In this document: in pieces, positions 50,559 through 57,663 of the stretch
Layout of the letters: the number at the start of each line of letters is the position of its first letter
Numbering within the stretch: position 1 is the stretch's first letter
The notes under the pieces: generated by a model
Database searches by the model: none
Seen by the model: the letters and a program-made list of their open reading frames with translations, nothing else
What the model was told of the DNA's origin: nothing
Made by a program: the position numbers and the translations under genes
Assembly (NCBI GenBank): GCA_001789205.1
Contig: MFYT01000012.1
Coordinates: forward strand, 1 to 64,000
Direction: 5' to 3'
Source of the DNA: Candidatus Raymondbacteria bacterium RIFOXYA2_FULL_49_16
GTDB taxonomy: Bacteria; Fibrobacterota; OXYB2-FULL-49-7; XYB2-FULL-49-35
Length of the DNA stretch: 64,000 nucleotides

Positions 50559-51410
50559 CTAGAAACTGCGCGCCAGAAAAAACCTGAACCAGAGCGATTT
50601 TACGGTGCATGAAAAGGGGCGGGAGTCTCCGCCCGCGTAGAGATCCGCGTTGGTGACGCGCCTGTTGTTCCCGGAAAAACCCTCAAACACGTCCATGGAC
50701 CAGCCTGCTTCTCCGGCAAACGATGAGGCCTTGCCTACTTGCCGTTCAATGCCCAGAAAAACAGCGCCGCCCCATCCCTGTCCGCGGGAGTCGATTTTTT
50801 TTCCAAGGTCAGTGCGCTCGGTTCGCAGCCCCGCGTAGGGATAGTACCGGCCGGCAAACCCCACATAGAGCCGGTCGAAATTCTGGACCGTGACCAGTGC
50901 TCTGTTCACGGTAAAAAGAGCCTCAACGTTCATCTGCACGGTCCGTAGCGCATAGGTGTTGACATAGGCGCCAGAATGCAGGGAATCATCATCGCGCGGC
51001 GTCCAGCTATTTGCGTTGCTGGTCCAGGCCACAGCGGCACCGGCTCCGGCTGTTACAACAGCTGAAAGCGCGCGGCGGTATTGAATGCCCAAGGGCCAGC
51101 AGATATCGTTGTTGTCGAATTTCGTTTCAGCGTCCTGGATAAATGACGCCATACTTTTGTTCTGCGCAGGCGACCTGAGCTCCCTGAACTCCCGGATGGA
51201 GGGGATCATGAAGGTAAAAGAAAGGGCCATGCTGTTGCGGGCCATCGCGACCGCGGACGCCGAGTCGGCCGCGGTTGTGTCGAATGCGTTTGCGCCGGCA
51301 ATGGCGCTATCGGCGGCAGTGGTTTCGGCAATGACCGTATCCACAGATACGGTCCCGGACACAAGACCTGTGCAGTAGAGAGAGGTGACTATTGCCAGAA
51401 TGGCGCGCAT
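50559..51410 (-). CDS. Probable outer-membrane beta-barrel or secreted protein
   Basis: The 283-residue protein has a signal peptide (MRAILAIVTSLYCTGLVSG), an Ala/Thr-rich stretch, a helical middle, and a C-terminal half of alternating strands rich in Tyr and Phe (RLYVGFAGRYYPYAGLRTER, GWGGAVFLGIERQVGKASSF) ending in Phe (WFRFFLARSF), as in outer-membrane barrels. No family recognised. It stands alone between convergent and divergent genes. Confidence 0.65.
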   Translation of the reverse strand: MRAILAIVTSLYCTGLVSGTVSVDTVIAETTAADSAIAGANAFDTTAADSASAVAMARNSMALSFTFMIPSIREFRELRSPAQNKSMASFIQDAETKFDNNDICWPLGIQYRRALSAVVTAGAGAAVAWTSNANSWTPRDDDSLHSGAYVNTYALRTVQMNVEALFTVNRALVTVQNFDRLYVGFAGRYYPYAGLRTERTDLGKKIDSRGQGWGGAVFLGIERQVGKASSFAGEAGWSMDVFEGFSGNNRRVTNADLYAGGDSRPFSCTVKSLWFRFFLARSF

Positions 51411-51492
51411 GGCAGAAAAATAAATTATTTATTTGACAGAAAGCAGTACCAAAGATTAATTTTTCCCATTCGTTTATTGGAAAGGAAGAGCC

Positions 51493-52767
51493 ATGAAGAG
51501 AATCAGCGTTGTTTTCGTATGTTGCGCGTGGCTGCTCGCCTCATGCGGCCGTGACCCCGCCACCCGGCCGGGAACCGTGCGCCAGCCCTCCCTGGCCTAC
51601 TCGGGCCTGCTCGCGGTCTCGGTCATAAAGCCGGACGACCCCGCGGCCCTGTCAAAAACCGCGATCATGGATCATGCGCGGCTCCAGATCATCGTCAACC
51701 ACCAGGACTCCACTATCGATACCAGTTTTACTCTCAGCACGTCGACCATTGGCAGCAAATATGTGCGCTACGTGCCTGTGGGCAGGGACGTGGAGGTCAT
51801 TGCCAATATCTACAGCGAAGATGACTCACTCACGCATACGGGCAGTACACTGGTCAATGTGCTTGCGGCCGACACTACCTATTGCACCGTGGTCACGAAG
51901 GCGCGCTTCGGCTACATTAGAGTTCTTATTTATGAGGTGCCCAGCAATGTTGATTCAGGATATGTCAAAGTATCGGGCGCCAATATGGCAACGGTCTATG
52001 CGCCGCTTTTCATAGATTCCATTGCACGGGACACGGTCAAGGAATATGACGGTCACGCTTCAGGCGTTATCGAATACATTGGCATAGGGTCAAACCGGCG
52101 CGTGGACATCTACTTGCTCAAAGAAAATGGACAGACAGCCTACTCAGGCACCATGTACACAGCCATCAAGGCCGACAGCAACAGTCTGGGGACCATTGCG
52201 CTCGATCCTGGGTCAGCGAAAATCCGGGTAAGCGTTGTGGAACCCGATTTTGACACCACAGGCGTTATCGGCTCTATTCTCGAAGATGGAAAACCCGAAA
52301 CAGGGGAGATTGTTTTTTCAGAGATCATGTACAATTCAGACGGAACAGACCATAACGAATGGATCGAACTTTACAACACGACTGCATTGGCCGTGGATCT
52401 TTCAGCGTATACACTCACTGTGGATGGCGATACGCTTGCCGCGACCGGGATTGTGCCGGGCCATGGCTATTACGTGATTGGTTACACCGATTCTTCGTAC
52501 ATTGATATAAAAATACCGGTTTTTTCCCTTCCTGCCAGCGGTGAGACCGTATATGCGCTCTTCCCCGCGGGCAGCGACACAGCGTCCGACAAGGTCCGTG
52601 TCAGATACGCTGTTTCAGAGGGATGGCCAACTTCATCGGACGGCGTGGCCATTGCCCTGGACAAAGAGTACCTCACCGCAATGTACAACAACTACGGCAG
52701 TTTTTGGCACAAGGCCACTGACACCATTCCCGGTATCGCGGTTGAATTGGGTACACCCGGCCGTTGA
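51493..52767 (+). CDS. Lipoprotein with lamin-tail domain
   Basis: A lipoprotein of 424 residues (signal ISVVFVCCAWLLASC, Cys18). The C-terminal half from ~275 is a lamin-tail (LTD) domain: IVFSEIMYNSDGTDHNEWIE, then LYNTTALAVDLSAYTLTVDG and GHGYYVIGYTD. LTD domains are found in bacterial surface proteins with a likely binding role. The N-terminal part is beta-rich with no recognised domain. GGAAAGGAAG precedes the ATG. It may share the region upstream of aspS but is probably independent. Confidence 0.8.
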   Translation: MKRISVVFVCCAWLLASCGRDPATRPGTVRQPSLAYSGLLAVSVIKPDDPAALSKTAIMDHARLQIIVNHQDSTIDTSFTLSTSTIGSKYVRYVPVGRDVEVIANIYSEDDSLTHTGSTLVNVLAADTTYCTVVTKARFGYIRVLIYEVPSNVDSGYVKVSGANMATVYAPLFIDSIARDTVKEYDGHASGVIEYIGIGSNRRVDIYLLKENGQTAYSGTMYTAIKADSNSLGTIALDPGSAKIRVSVVEPDFDTTGVIGSILEDGKPETGEIVFSEIMYNSDGTDHNEWIELYNTTALAVDLSAYTLTVDGDTLAATGIVPGHGYYVIGYTDSSYIDIKIPVFSLPASGETVYALFPAGSDTASDKVRVRYAVSEGWPTSSDGVAIALDKEYLTAMYNNYGSFWHKATDTIPGIAVELGTPGR

Positions 52768-52803
52768 ATAATTATATTCTCTGGTGTTGCCAAGGAGGCG
52801 TGT

Positions 52804-54570
52804 GTGGAAACTGATTCTGACCTGAAACGGACCCAGTATTGCGGAGACCTGAGACTCGAGCACGAGGGAAAAGACGTGGTGCTCAAAGGATGGGTGGACC
52901 GCAGACGAGACCTGGGAAAGCTTATATTCATAGATTTGCGCGACCGCACAGGCAAATGCCAGGTTGTCTTCAATCCTGAAAAAGACGCTGAACTGCACAA
53001 AAAGGCCGAGAAGCTCCGCGGCGAATTTGTGATCGCGGTCGTGGGCAAGATTGTCAAGCGCGTGCAGGCAAACGCGACCATTTCCACGGGTGAAATAGAA
53101 GTCGTGGTTTCGGATCTCCGTATTCTCAACGAGGCAGAGACCCCGCCAATCGCCATCAACGAGGATGGAGGCGAGAGCGAGGAGATACGTCTCAAATACC
53201 GCTTCCTCGATTTGCGGCGGCCTGCCATGCAGAAAAATATTATGTTCAGGGCGGCGGTCATGCAGGAGACGCGGCAGCTGCTTTCAAAAATGGGGTTCAT
53301 TGAAATCGAAACACCCATTCTCATGAAGAGCACGCCCGAAGGCGCACGCGACTTCCTGGTGCCATCGCGCGTCAATAAGGGGAAATTCTACGCCCTGCCG
53401 CAGTCGCCGCAAACCTACAAGCAGCTGCTCATGGTCTCGGGGTTCGATAAATATTTCCAGATAGCCAAATGCTTCCGCGACGAAGACCTCCGTGCCGACC
53501 GGCAGCCAGAATTCACCCAAATCGACATTGAAATGAGCTTTCCGACACCGCAGGTCATCTACGACACTTTTGGCAAGTTTGTAGCCGATCTTTTCAAACA
53601 CACCATAGGCGTAGATGTTGGCAAAATCCCCAGCATGAGCTATTACGATGCCATGAATATCTATGGATCTGACAAGCCCGATACCAGGTTTGGCATGGAA
53701 ATGCACACGGTTTCGTTGCTCTTTGCCAAGACCGAGTTCAAGGTTTTCAGGTCTGTGGTCGAATCCGGCGGCGCAATCAAGGCCATCAACGCACCTGCGT
53801 GCGGCGATCTTACCCGCAAGGTGGTGGACCAGCTCACCGAGGTCGTTGTCGCTTCGGGCGCCAAGGGGCTGGTATGGGGCAAGGTCAACGACCAGGGGCT
53901 CGAAGGCCCCTCGGCAAAGTTTTTTGCCCCAGAGACCATATCCGCGCTGGTGCAAAACCTGAATGCCAAGCCCGGCGACATGGTTTTTATGGTTGCAGCC
54001 GATACCACGGTGGCCAACAAGGCGCTTGGTGCCCTGCGGCTTGAGATAGCAAAGAGAAAAGAAATGGCCAAGAAAGACCAGTTCAGTCTTCTCTGGGTCA
54101 CCGAATTTCCTCTCTTCGAATACAGCGAGACCGATAAGCGCTGGTCGCCCATGCACCATCCTTTTACCGCGCCGCTCGAAGAGGACATCAGCTTGCTCTA
54201 CAGTCCCGAATACTACCTTGCCCGCGCGCGCGCCTACGATCTGGTGCTCAACGGCAACGAGATCGGCGGCGGCAGCATCAGGATACACAGCGCAGGCCTG
54301 CAGTCAAAGGTCTTCGAGCTTCTGGGCATTTCAGAGGCTGAGGCGCAGCGCAAGTTCGGGTTTTTACTCAATGCCTTCAAATACGGCGCTCCGCCCCATG
54401 GCGGTCTCGCCTTTGGCCTCGATAGACTGGTCATGATCATGCTTGGACTCGATTCAATCCGCGATGTTATTCCCTTTCCCAAGACCACCACGGCCCAGTC
54501 GCTCATGGACGATTGCCCATCAACCGTGGATGCCGGACAGCTCAAGGAACTGGGGATCAGGCTGGAATAA
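52804..54570 (+). CDS. aspS: Aspartyl-tRNA synthetase
   Basis: A cytoplasmic class II synthetase of 588 residues charging tRNA-Asp. It has an N-terminal OB-fold (VVLKGWVDRRRDLGKLIFID), the QSPQTYKQLLMVSG region, motif 2 (CFRDEDLRADRQPEFTQIDI), a bacterial GAD insertion (~290-420) and motif 3 (GGLAFGLDRLVMIML). The GTG start follows AAGGAGG. The length and GAD domain mark the bacterial type; whether it is discriminating or not cannot be told from sequence. Confidence 0.97.
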   Translation: METDSDLKRTQYCGDLRLEHEGKDVVLKGWVDRRRDLGKLIFIDLRDRTGKCQVVFNPEKDAELHKKAEKLRGEFVIAVVGKIVKRVQANATISTGEIEVVVSDLRILNEAETPPIAINEDGGESEEIRLKYRFLDLRRPAMQKNIMFRAAVMQETRQLLSKMGFIEIETPILMKSTPEGARDFLVPSRVNKGKFYALPQSPQTYKQLLMVSGFDKYFQIAKCFRDEDLRADRQPEFTQIDIEMSFPTPQVIYDTFGKFVADLFKHTIGVDVGKIPSMSYYDAMNIYGSDKPDTRFGMEMHTVSLLFAKTEFKVFRSVVESGGAIKAINAPACGDLTRKVVDQLTEVVVASGAKGLVWGKVNDQGLEGPSAKFFAPETISALVQNLNAKPGDMVFMVAADTTVANKALGALRLEIAKRKEMAKKDQFSLLWVTEFPLFEYSETDKRWSPMHHPFTAPLEEDISLLYSPEYYLARARAYDLVLNGNEIGGGSIRIHSAGLQSKVFELLGISEAEAQRKFGFLLNAFKYGAPPHGGLAFGLDRLVMIMLGLDSIRDVIPFPKTTTAQSLMDDCPSTVDAGQLKELGIRLE

Positions 54571-54646
54571 GGCGGAGATAGTTTTTTTAAGAATTTTTCC
54601 TTTGGCAGATATAATGTTTTAACCCCGTAGTTTTGTCAAAAAAGCA

Positions 54647-54676
54647 TTGAGATCAAATAAAATAGACTAGTATTAT
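54647..54676 (+). promoter_or_regulatory. Sigma-70-type promoter of the STAS-REC gene
   Basis: TTGAGA (54647-54652) and TATTAT (54671-54676) are separated by 18 bases, in an AT-rich leader. The start codon is about 72 bases downstream. Confidence 0.5.
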
Positions 54677-54747
54677 GCATTCTATTTATATTTAAGCTAA
54701 GCGATTAATCATTAATTTTTTAAACATTGATTAAGGGAATTTTCAGA

Positions 54748-55440
54748 ATGCGACCAGAAAACGATTATTTCATTCTTGCCTTGTCCGGGAAGATAACCAC
54801 GGTTAAAGAATGTCAGGAAACGTTTGAGACCGTTCACCGGATGATCATGCAGGACGTGAAATTTATTGAGCTTGACCTTTCAAAAGTAACGGATCTTTCA
54901 GGCAGTTTTGCCGGTTTTTTAACCTCTCTCATGAATGAGATCCACAGCATGGGAGGGAATATTATCGTCTCACATGCTGATAAGAACGTGCGCTCCGTCC
55001 TGATGGGAACCGGTTTATCAGGGATCATCAGGGAGCCCGGGGAAGGCCGGAAAAAGAACAAGGCGCTTCTTATCGATGACGATGAAGATGTACGCAGAAT
55101 TACCAGTGAAAGTCTGAAGGAGTTGGATTACCTGTGCATAGAGGCTGAAAACGGACTGATAGGTTTGGAGCTTTACCAGCGGAACAAGCAGGCCATTGCC
55201 TTTATTGTCCTGGACATGCAAATGCCGGTCATGGATGGGGAAATGTTCTTCAATAAAATTTTGGAATCAGACGCTGACGCCAGAATAATTATTGCTACAG
55301 GATACGCTGATCAGGAAAAGCTGGTCAGAATGCGCGAGAAAAGGCACTTTGAGATATTAAAGAAGCCTTATTTCCTGCGAGATCTGGAGGCTGCCATCAA
55401 GCGTACGCTACCGCAACCGATGACCAAGCCAAGCGCATGA
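54748..55440 (+). CDS. STAS-domain / response-regulator receiver fusion protein
   Basis: The 230-residue protein joins an N-terminal STAS domain (~1-95: LALSGKITTVKECQETFETV, FIELDLSKVTDLSGSF with candidate phospho-Ser51) to a C-terminal receiver (~105-225: ALLIDDDEDVRRI acidic pocket, VLDMQMPVMDG with Asp156, IIATG, and Lys206 in LKKPY). There is no output domain, so it likely signals by protein-protein contact. STAS-REC pairings resemble anti-anti-sigma switches. No kinase, anti-sigma or sigma gene is adjacent. ATG chosen from TAAGGGA; a TTG upstream is weaker. Confidence 0.85.
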   Translation: MRPENDYFILALSGKITTVKECQETFETVHRMIMQDVKFIELDLSKVTDLSGSFAGFLTSLMNEIHSMGGNIIVSHADKNVRSVLMGTGLSGIIREPGEGRKKNKALLIDDDEDVRRITSESLKELDYLCIEAENGLIGLELYQRNKQAIAFIVLDMQMPVMDGEMFFNKILESDADARIIIATGYADQEKLVRMREKRHFEILKKPYFLRDLEAAIKRTLPQPMTKPSA

Positions 55441-55604
55441 CAGACCAATGCGTCCTGACCAGATTCGTGTAAAAACATACAGTTCTGGAAAATAGTAGCA
55501 CCGGCCCTATTTCATTATCACAGTAGTATTGTCCAGAATTATAATTATGGTCGCAAAACGAGCGTTTTTTGCTTTAACTTTCACTTTAAAATTTTAAAAA
55601 TCGC

Positions 55605-55633
55605 TTGACATATCCTATTATATTTGATATACT
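55605..55633 (+). promoter_or_regulatory. Near-consensus sigma-70 promoter
   Basis: TTGACA (perfect -35) and TATACT (-10) are separated by 17 bases. The lipoprotein ATG is 50 bases downstream. This is the best promoter match I see in the window and implies strong, constitutive-type expression of the lipoprotein-LysM pair. Confidence 0.8.
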
Positions 55634-55682
55634 TAAGTGGGGATGTTTTTTAGTATCCCTCGTTTTTTTCAGGGAGGTTGTC

Positions 55683-55940
55683 ATGCGGCGTCTTTTTCTA
55701 ACCACCATGCTTTCTATTGGTCTGGTCCTTTTTTGCGCATCAGGGTGTACCAAAAAACCCAGCCCCGAGGAAATGAACAAGCTTACCGAGGCGCGCGCTT
55801 CAGCCGAATCAGCCGAGAAAAAACTGGCTGAACTCAGGGCCGAACGCGCACAGCTCGAAGCCACCCTCGATGCTAAAAAGGAAGAACTCCGCAAGACCGA
55901 GGAAGAGCGCGATGCCATCAAAGCCAAGCTGGGGGAATAA
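55683..55940 (+). CDS. Small coiled-coil lipoprotein
   Basis: An 85-residue protein with a lipoprotein signal (LSIGLVLFCASGC, Cys22) followed by a continuous heptad-type helix (LTEARASAESAEKKLAELRA, then ERAQLEATLDAKKEELRKTE). This Lpp-like layout suggests a structural link between outer membrane and peptidoglycan, though the C-terminus (KAKLGE) lacks an Lpp-like terminal Lys. GGGAGG precedes the ATG; an upstream in-frame start would run into the promoter. It is three bases from the LysM protein gene. Confidence 0.8.
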   Translation: MRRLFLTTMLSIGLVLFCASGCTKKPSPEEMNKLTEARASAESAEKKLAELRAERAQLEATLDAKKEELRKTEEERDAIKAKLGE

Positions 55941-55942
55941 CT

Positions 55943-56656
55943 ATGAAAAAAACCCTACCATTTATTCTCGCCGCGGCGCTTTTTTTTCCCATGGTCCTGT
56001 CCGCACAGGAAGAGATGACCTACGAACAGTGGGAACTTGGCATTGCCGACGCCCAAAAACGTGAGCAGGAAGCAAAGGCCAAGATCGCGGGCGAACAGTC
56101 GCAGATCACGGCGCTCAAGGAACAGATAGCGCAAGCGGTGAAGCAGACCGAGGCGACCCGGCAGGAGGCTCTAAGCCAGATCGGCAAAACCCCTGAAGAA
56201 ATTTCCGCGTGGAACGAAAAAATCGACGAACTGGTGCGCAAGCTGCAGGATCTCAACATGCTTTCACCCGACGAACTGGTAAAACGGATCAGCGAACTCA
56301 AGGGGATCGAGAGTACCCTCACCACTCTAAAGCAGGCAAAAGAGGCGCTTCTATTTGCGTCCATTGCGCGCATTGCCGAGGTCGAGGGCCTCATCCAGCA
56401 GGTACGGTCGAATCTGCCTGACAAGCCCATGTCGTACCAGGTACGGCTTATACCTCAAAATCGCGACTGTCTGTGGCGCATTGCCGGCTACCAGGAAATT
56501 TATAACGACCCATTGCAGTGGCCAAGGCTCTACGAAGCCAACAAGGACCAGATCGACAAAACCTATGCCCGGTATTCCCGGAACACAGCCGATGCCAAAT
56601 ACGAAAAGGCGGCTGATCTCATTTTTCCCGGGCAGGTGTTCGACATACCTCGATAA
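55943..56656 (+). CDS. Secreted coiled-coil protein with C-terminal LysM-like domain
   Basis: The 237-residue protein has a signal peptide (LPFILAAALFFPMVLSA), a long coiled coil (~25-155) and a C-terminal LysM-like domain (YQVRLIPQNRDCLWRIAGYQ, then DPLQWPRLYEANKDQI and DLIFPGQVFDIP), which would bind peptidoglycan. It is co-transcribed with the coiled-coil lipoprotein, and a partnership bridging membrane and wall is inferred. A strong hairpin terminator follows. Confidence 0.85.
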   Translation: MKKTLPFILAAALFFPMVLSAQEEMTYEQWELGIADAQKREQEAKAKIAGEQSQITALKEQIAQAVKQTEATRQEALSQIGKTPEEISAWNEKIDELVRKLQDLNMLSPDELVKRISELKGIESTLTTLKQAKEALLFASIARIAEVEGLIQQVRSNLPDKPMSYQVRLIPQNRDCLWRIAGYQEIYNDPLQWPRLYEANKDQIDKTYARYSRNTADAKYEKAADLIFPGQVFDIPR

Positions 56657-56693
56657 GCGTGAACACGATCGCACACACATGCAGCGCATTCCG

Positions 56694-56725
56694 GAGCTTT
56701 TGCCCTTAAGCAAAGGCTCTTTTTT
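56694..56725 (+). terminator. Rho-independent terminator of the lipoprotein-LysM operon
   Basis: GAGCTTTTGC and GCAAAGGCTC form a 10-base stem around CCTTAA, followed by a T-run. It ends the preceding operon. The T-run abuts the TTG start used for phoH, so this hairpin sits in the phoH leader. Confidence 0.8.
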
Positions 56726-56727
56726 AT

Positions 56728-57663
56728 TTGAGGAAGCCACCTATTAAGAAGCAGATTGCATCTGACCAGGACACGGTCCTCAAGCTCCTGGGCAGCCAGT
56801 TTAAGGACAAGCGGCGTCTCGAGGAATACCTTGGCGCGGCCGTCCATGTGCGGAACAGCACAATAACCATCGAGGAACGCTCGCGGAGCAAGCTTGAACG
56901 GGCCGAGAAGCTCCTCACTGACCTGCTCTCCCGCGCCATGTTCGGCGATCCTCCTTTTTTCCAGGGACCGTTCGACCGGGGCGGAAGCGGCCGCCAGTAT
57001 ATCACCGCGGGAAACAGGCGGAACATTTTTCTCAAGACCAAAGGGCAGGAGCGGTTCTACGACGCGGTCCAGAAACACGACCTGGTCTTTGTCATTGGCC
57101 CTGCGGGGACCGGGAAAACCTACTGCGCCGTGGCCATGGCCGTCCAATGCCTCCGGCAGCGGCTGGTGGACCGCATCATCCTGGTACGTCCCGCGGTCGA
57201 GGCGGGCGAAAGTCTCGGGTTTCTGCCGGGCAACCTCCGCGACAAGGTGGAACCCTATCTTGCCCCGCTCTACGATGCGCTCTATGACATCCTTCCCCGC
57301 GATACTATCGCGCAGCACTTTGAGGAAAAGACCATTGAGGTGTCACCCCTTGCGTATATGCGCGGCCGTACACTCAATAATGCCTTTATTATACTTGACG
57401 AAGCACAAAATACCACCTTGGCCCAGATGAAGATGTTCCTGACCCGCATGGGTGTGGGATCAAAGGCCGTTGTGGCGGGCGACGTCACCCAGATCGACCT
57501 GGCGTCGAAGAAGCAGTCGGGCCTGCAGGCCATGGAAGGGGTCCTTGCGGGCATTGAAGGCATCTCCTTTGTCGCGCTCGACGCGGGCGACGTGGTCAGG
57601 CACCGGCTGGTGAAGGACATTATCGCTGCATACGGCAAGTTCGAGGGAGCCAATGGCCAGTAA
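56728..57663 (+). CDS. phoH: PhoH-family ATPase
   Basis: A cytoplasmic ATPase of 311 residues with an N-terminal KH-like region (TVLKLLGSQFKDKRRLEEYL), Walker A (VIGPAGTGKTYCAVAMA, ~122-138) and Walker B (FIILDEAQNTTLAQMKMFL, ~220-238), then GDVTQIDL. The PhoL type is linked to ribosome or RNA handling. The start is TTG with a weak ribosome site, directly behind a terminator T-run; no better in-frame start keeps the N-terminal domain. It overlaps the pgpH-like gene by 11 bases. Confidence 0.92.
   Translation: MRKPPIKKQIASDQDTVLKLLGSQFKDKRRLEEYLGAAVHVRNSTITIEERSRSKLERAEKLLTDLLSRAMFGDPPFFQGPFDRGGSGRQYITAGNRRNIFLKTKGQERFYDAVQKHDLVFVIGPAGTGKTYCAVAMAVQCLRQRLVDRIILVRPAVEAGESLGFLPGNLRDKVEPYLAPLYDALYDILPRDTIAQHFEEKTIEVSPLAYMRGRTLNNAFIILDEAQNTTLAQMKMFLTRMGVGSKAVVAGDVTQIDLASKKQSGLQAMEGVLAGIEGISFVALDAGDVVRHRLVKDIIAAYGKFEGANGQ

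Noticed and set aside
53284-54288. A 334-codon open frame antisense to aspS
   Set aside because: It lies wholly inside aspS, has no ribosome site and no recognisable domain. It is a shadow of a GC-rich gene.
54571-54747. A possible tRNA or small RNA in the AT-rich spacer after aspS
   Set aside because: No cloverleaf, T-loop GTTCGA box or terminator hairpin is visible; a promoter explains the signal better.
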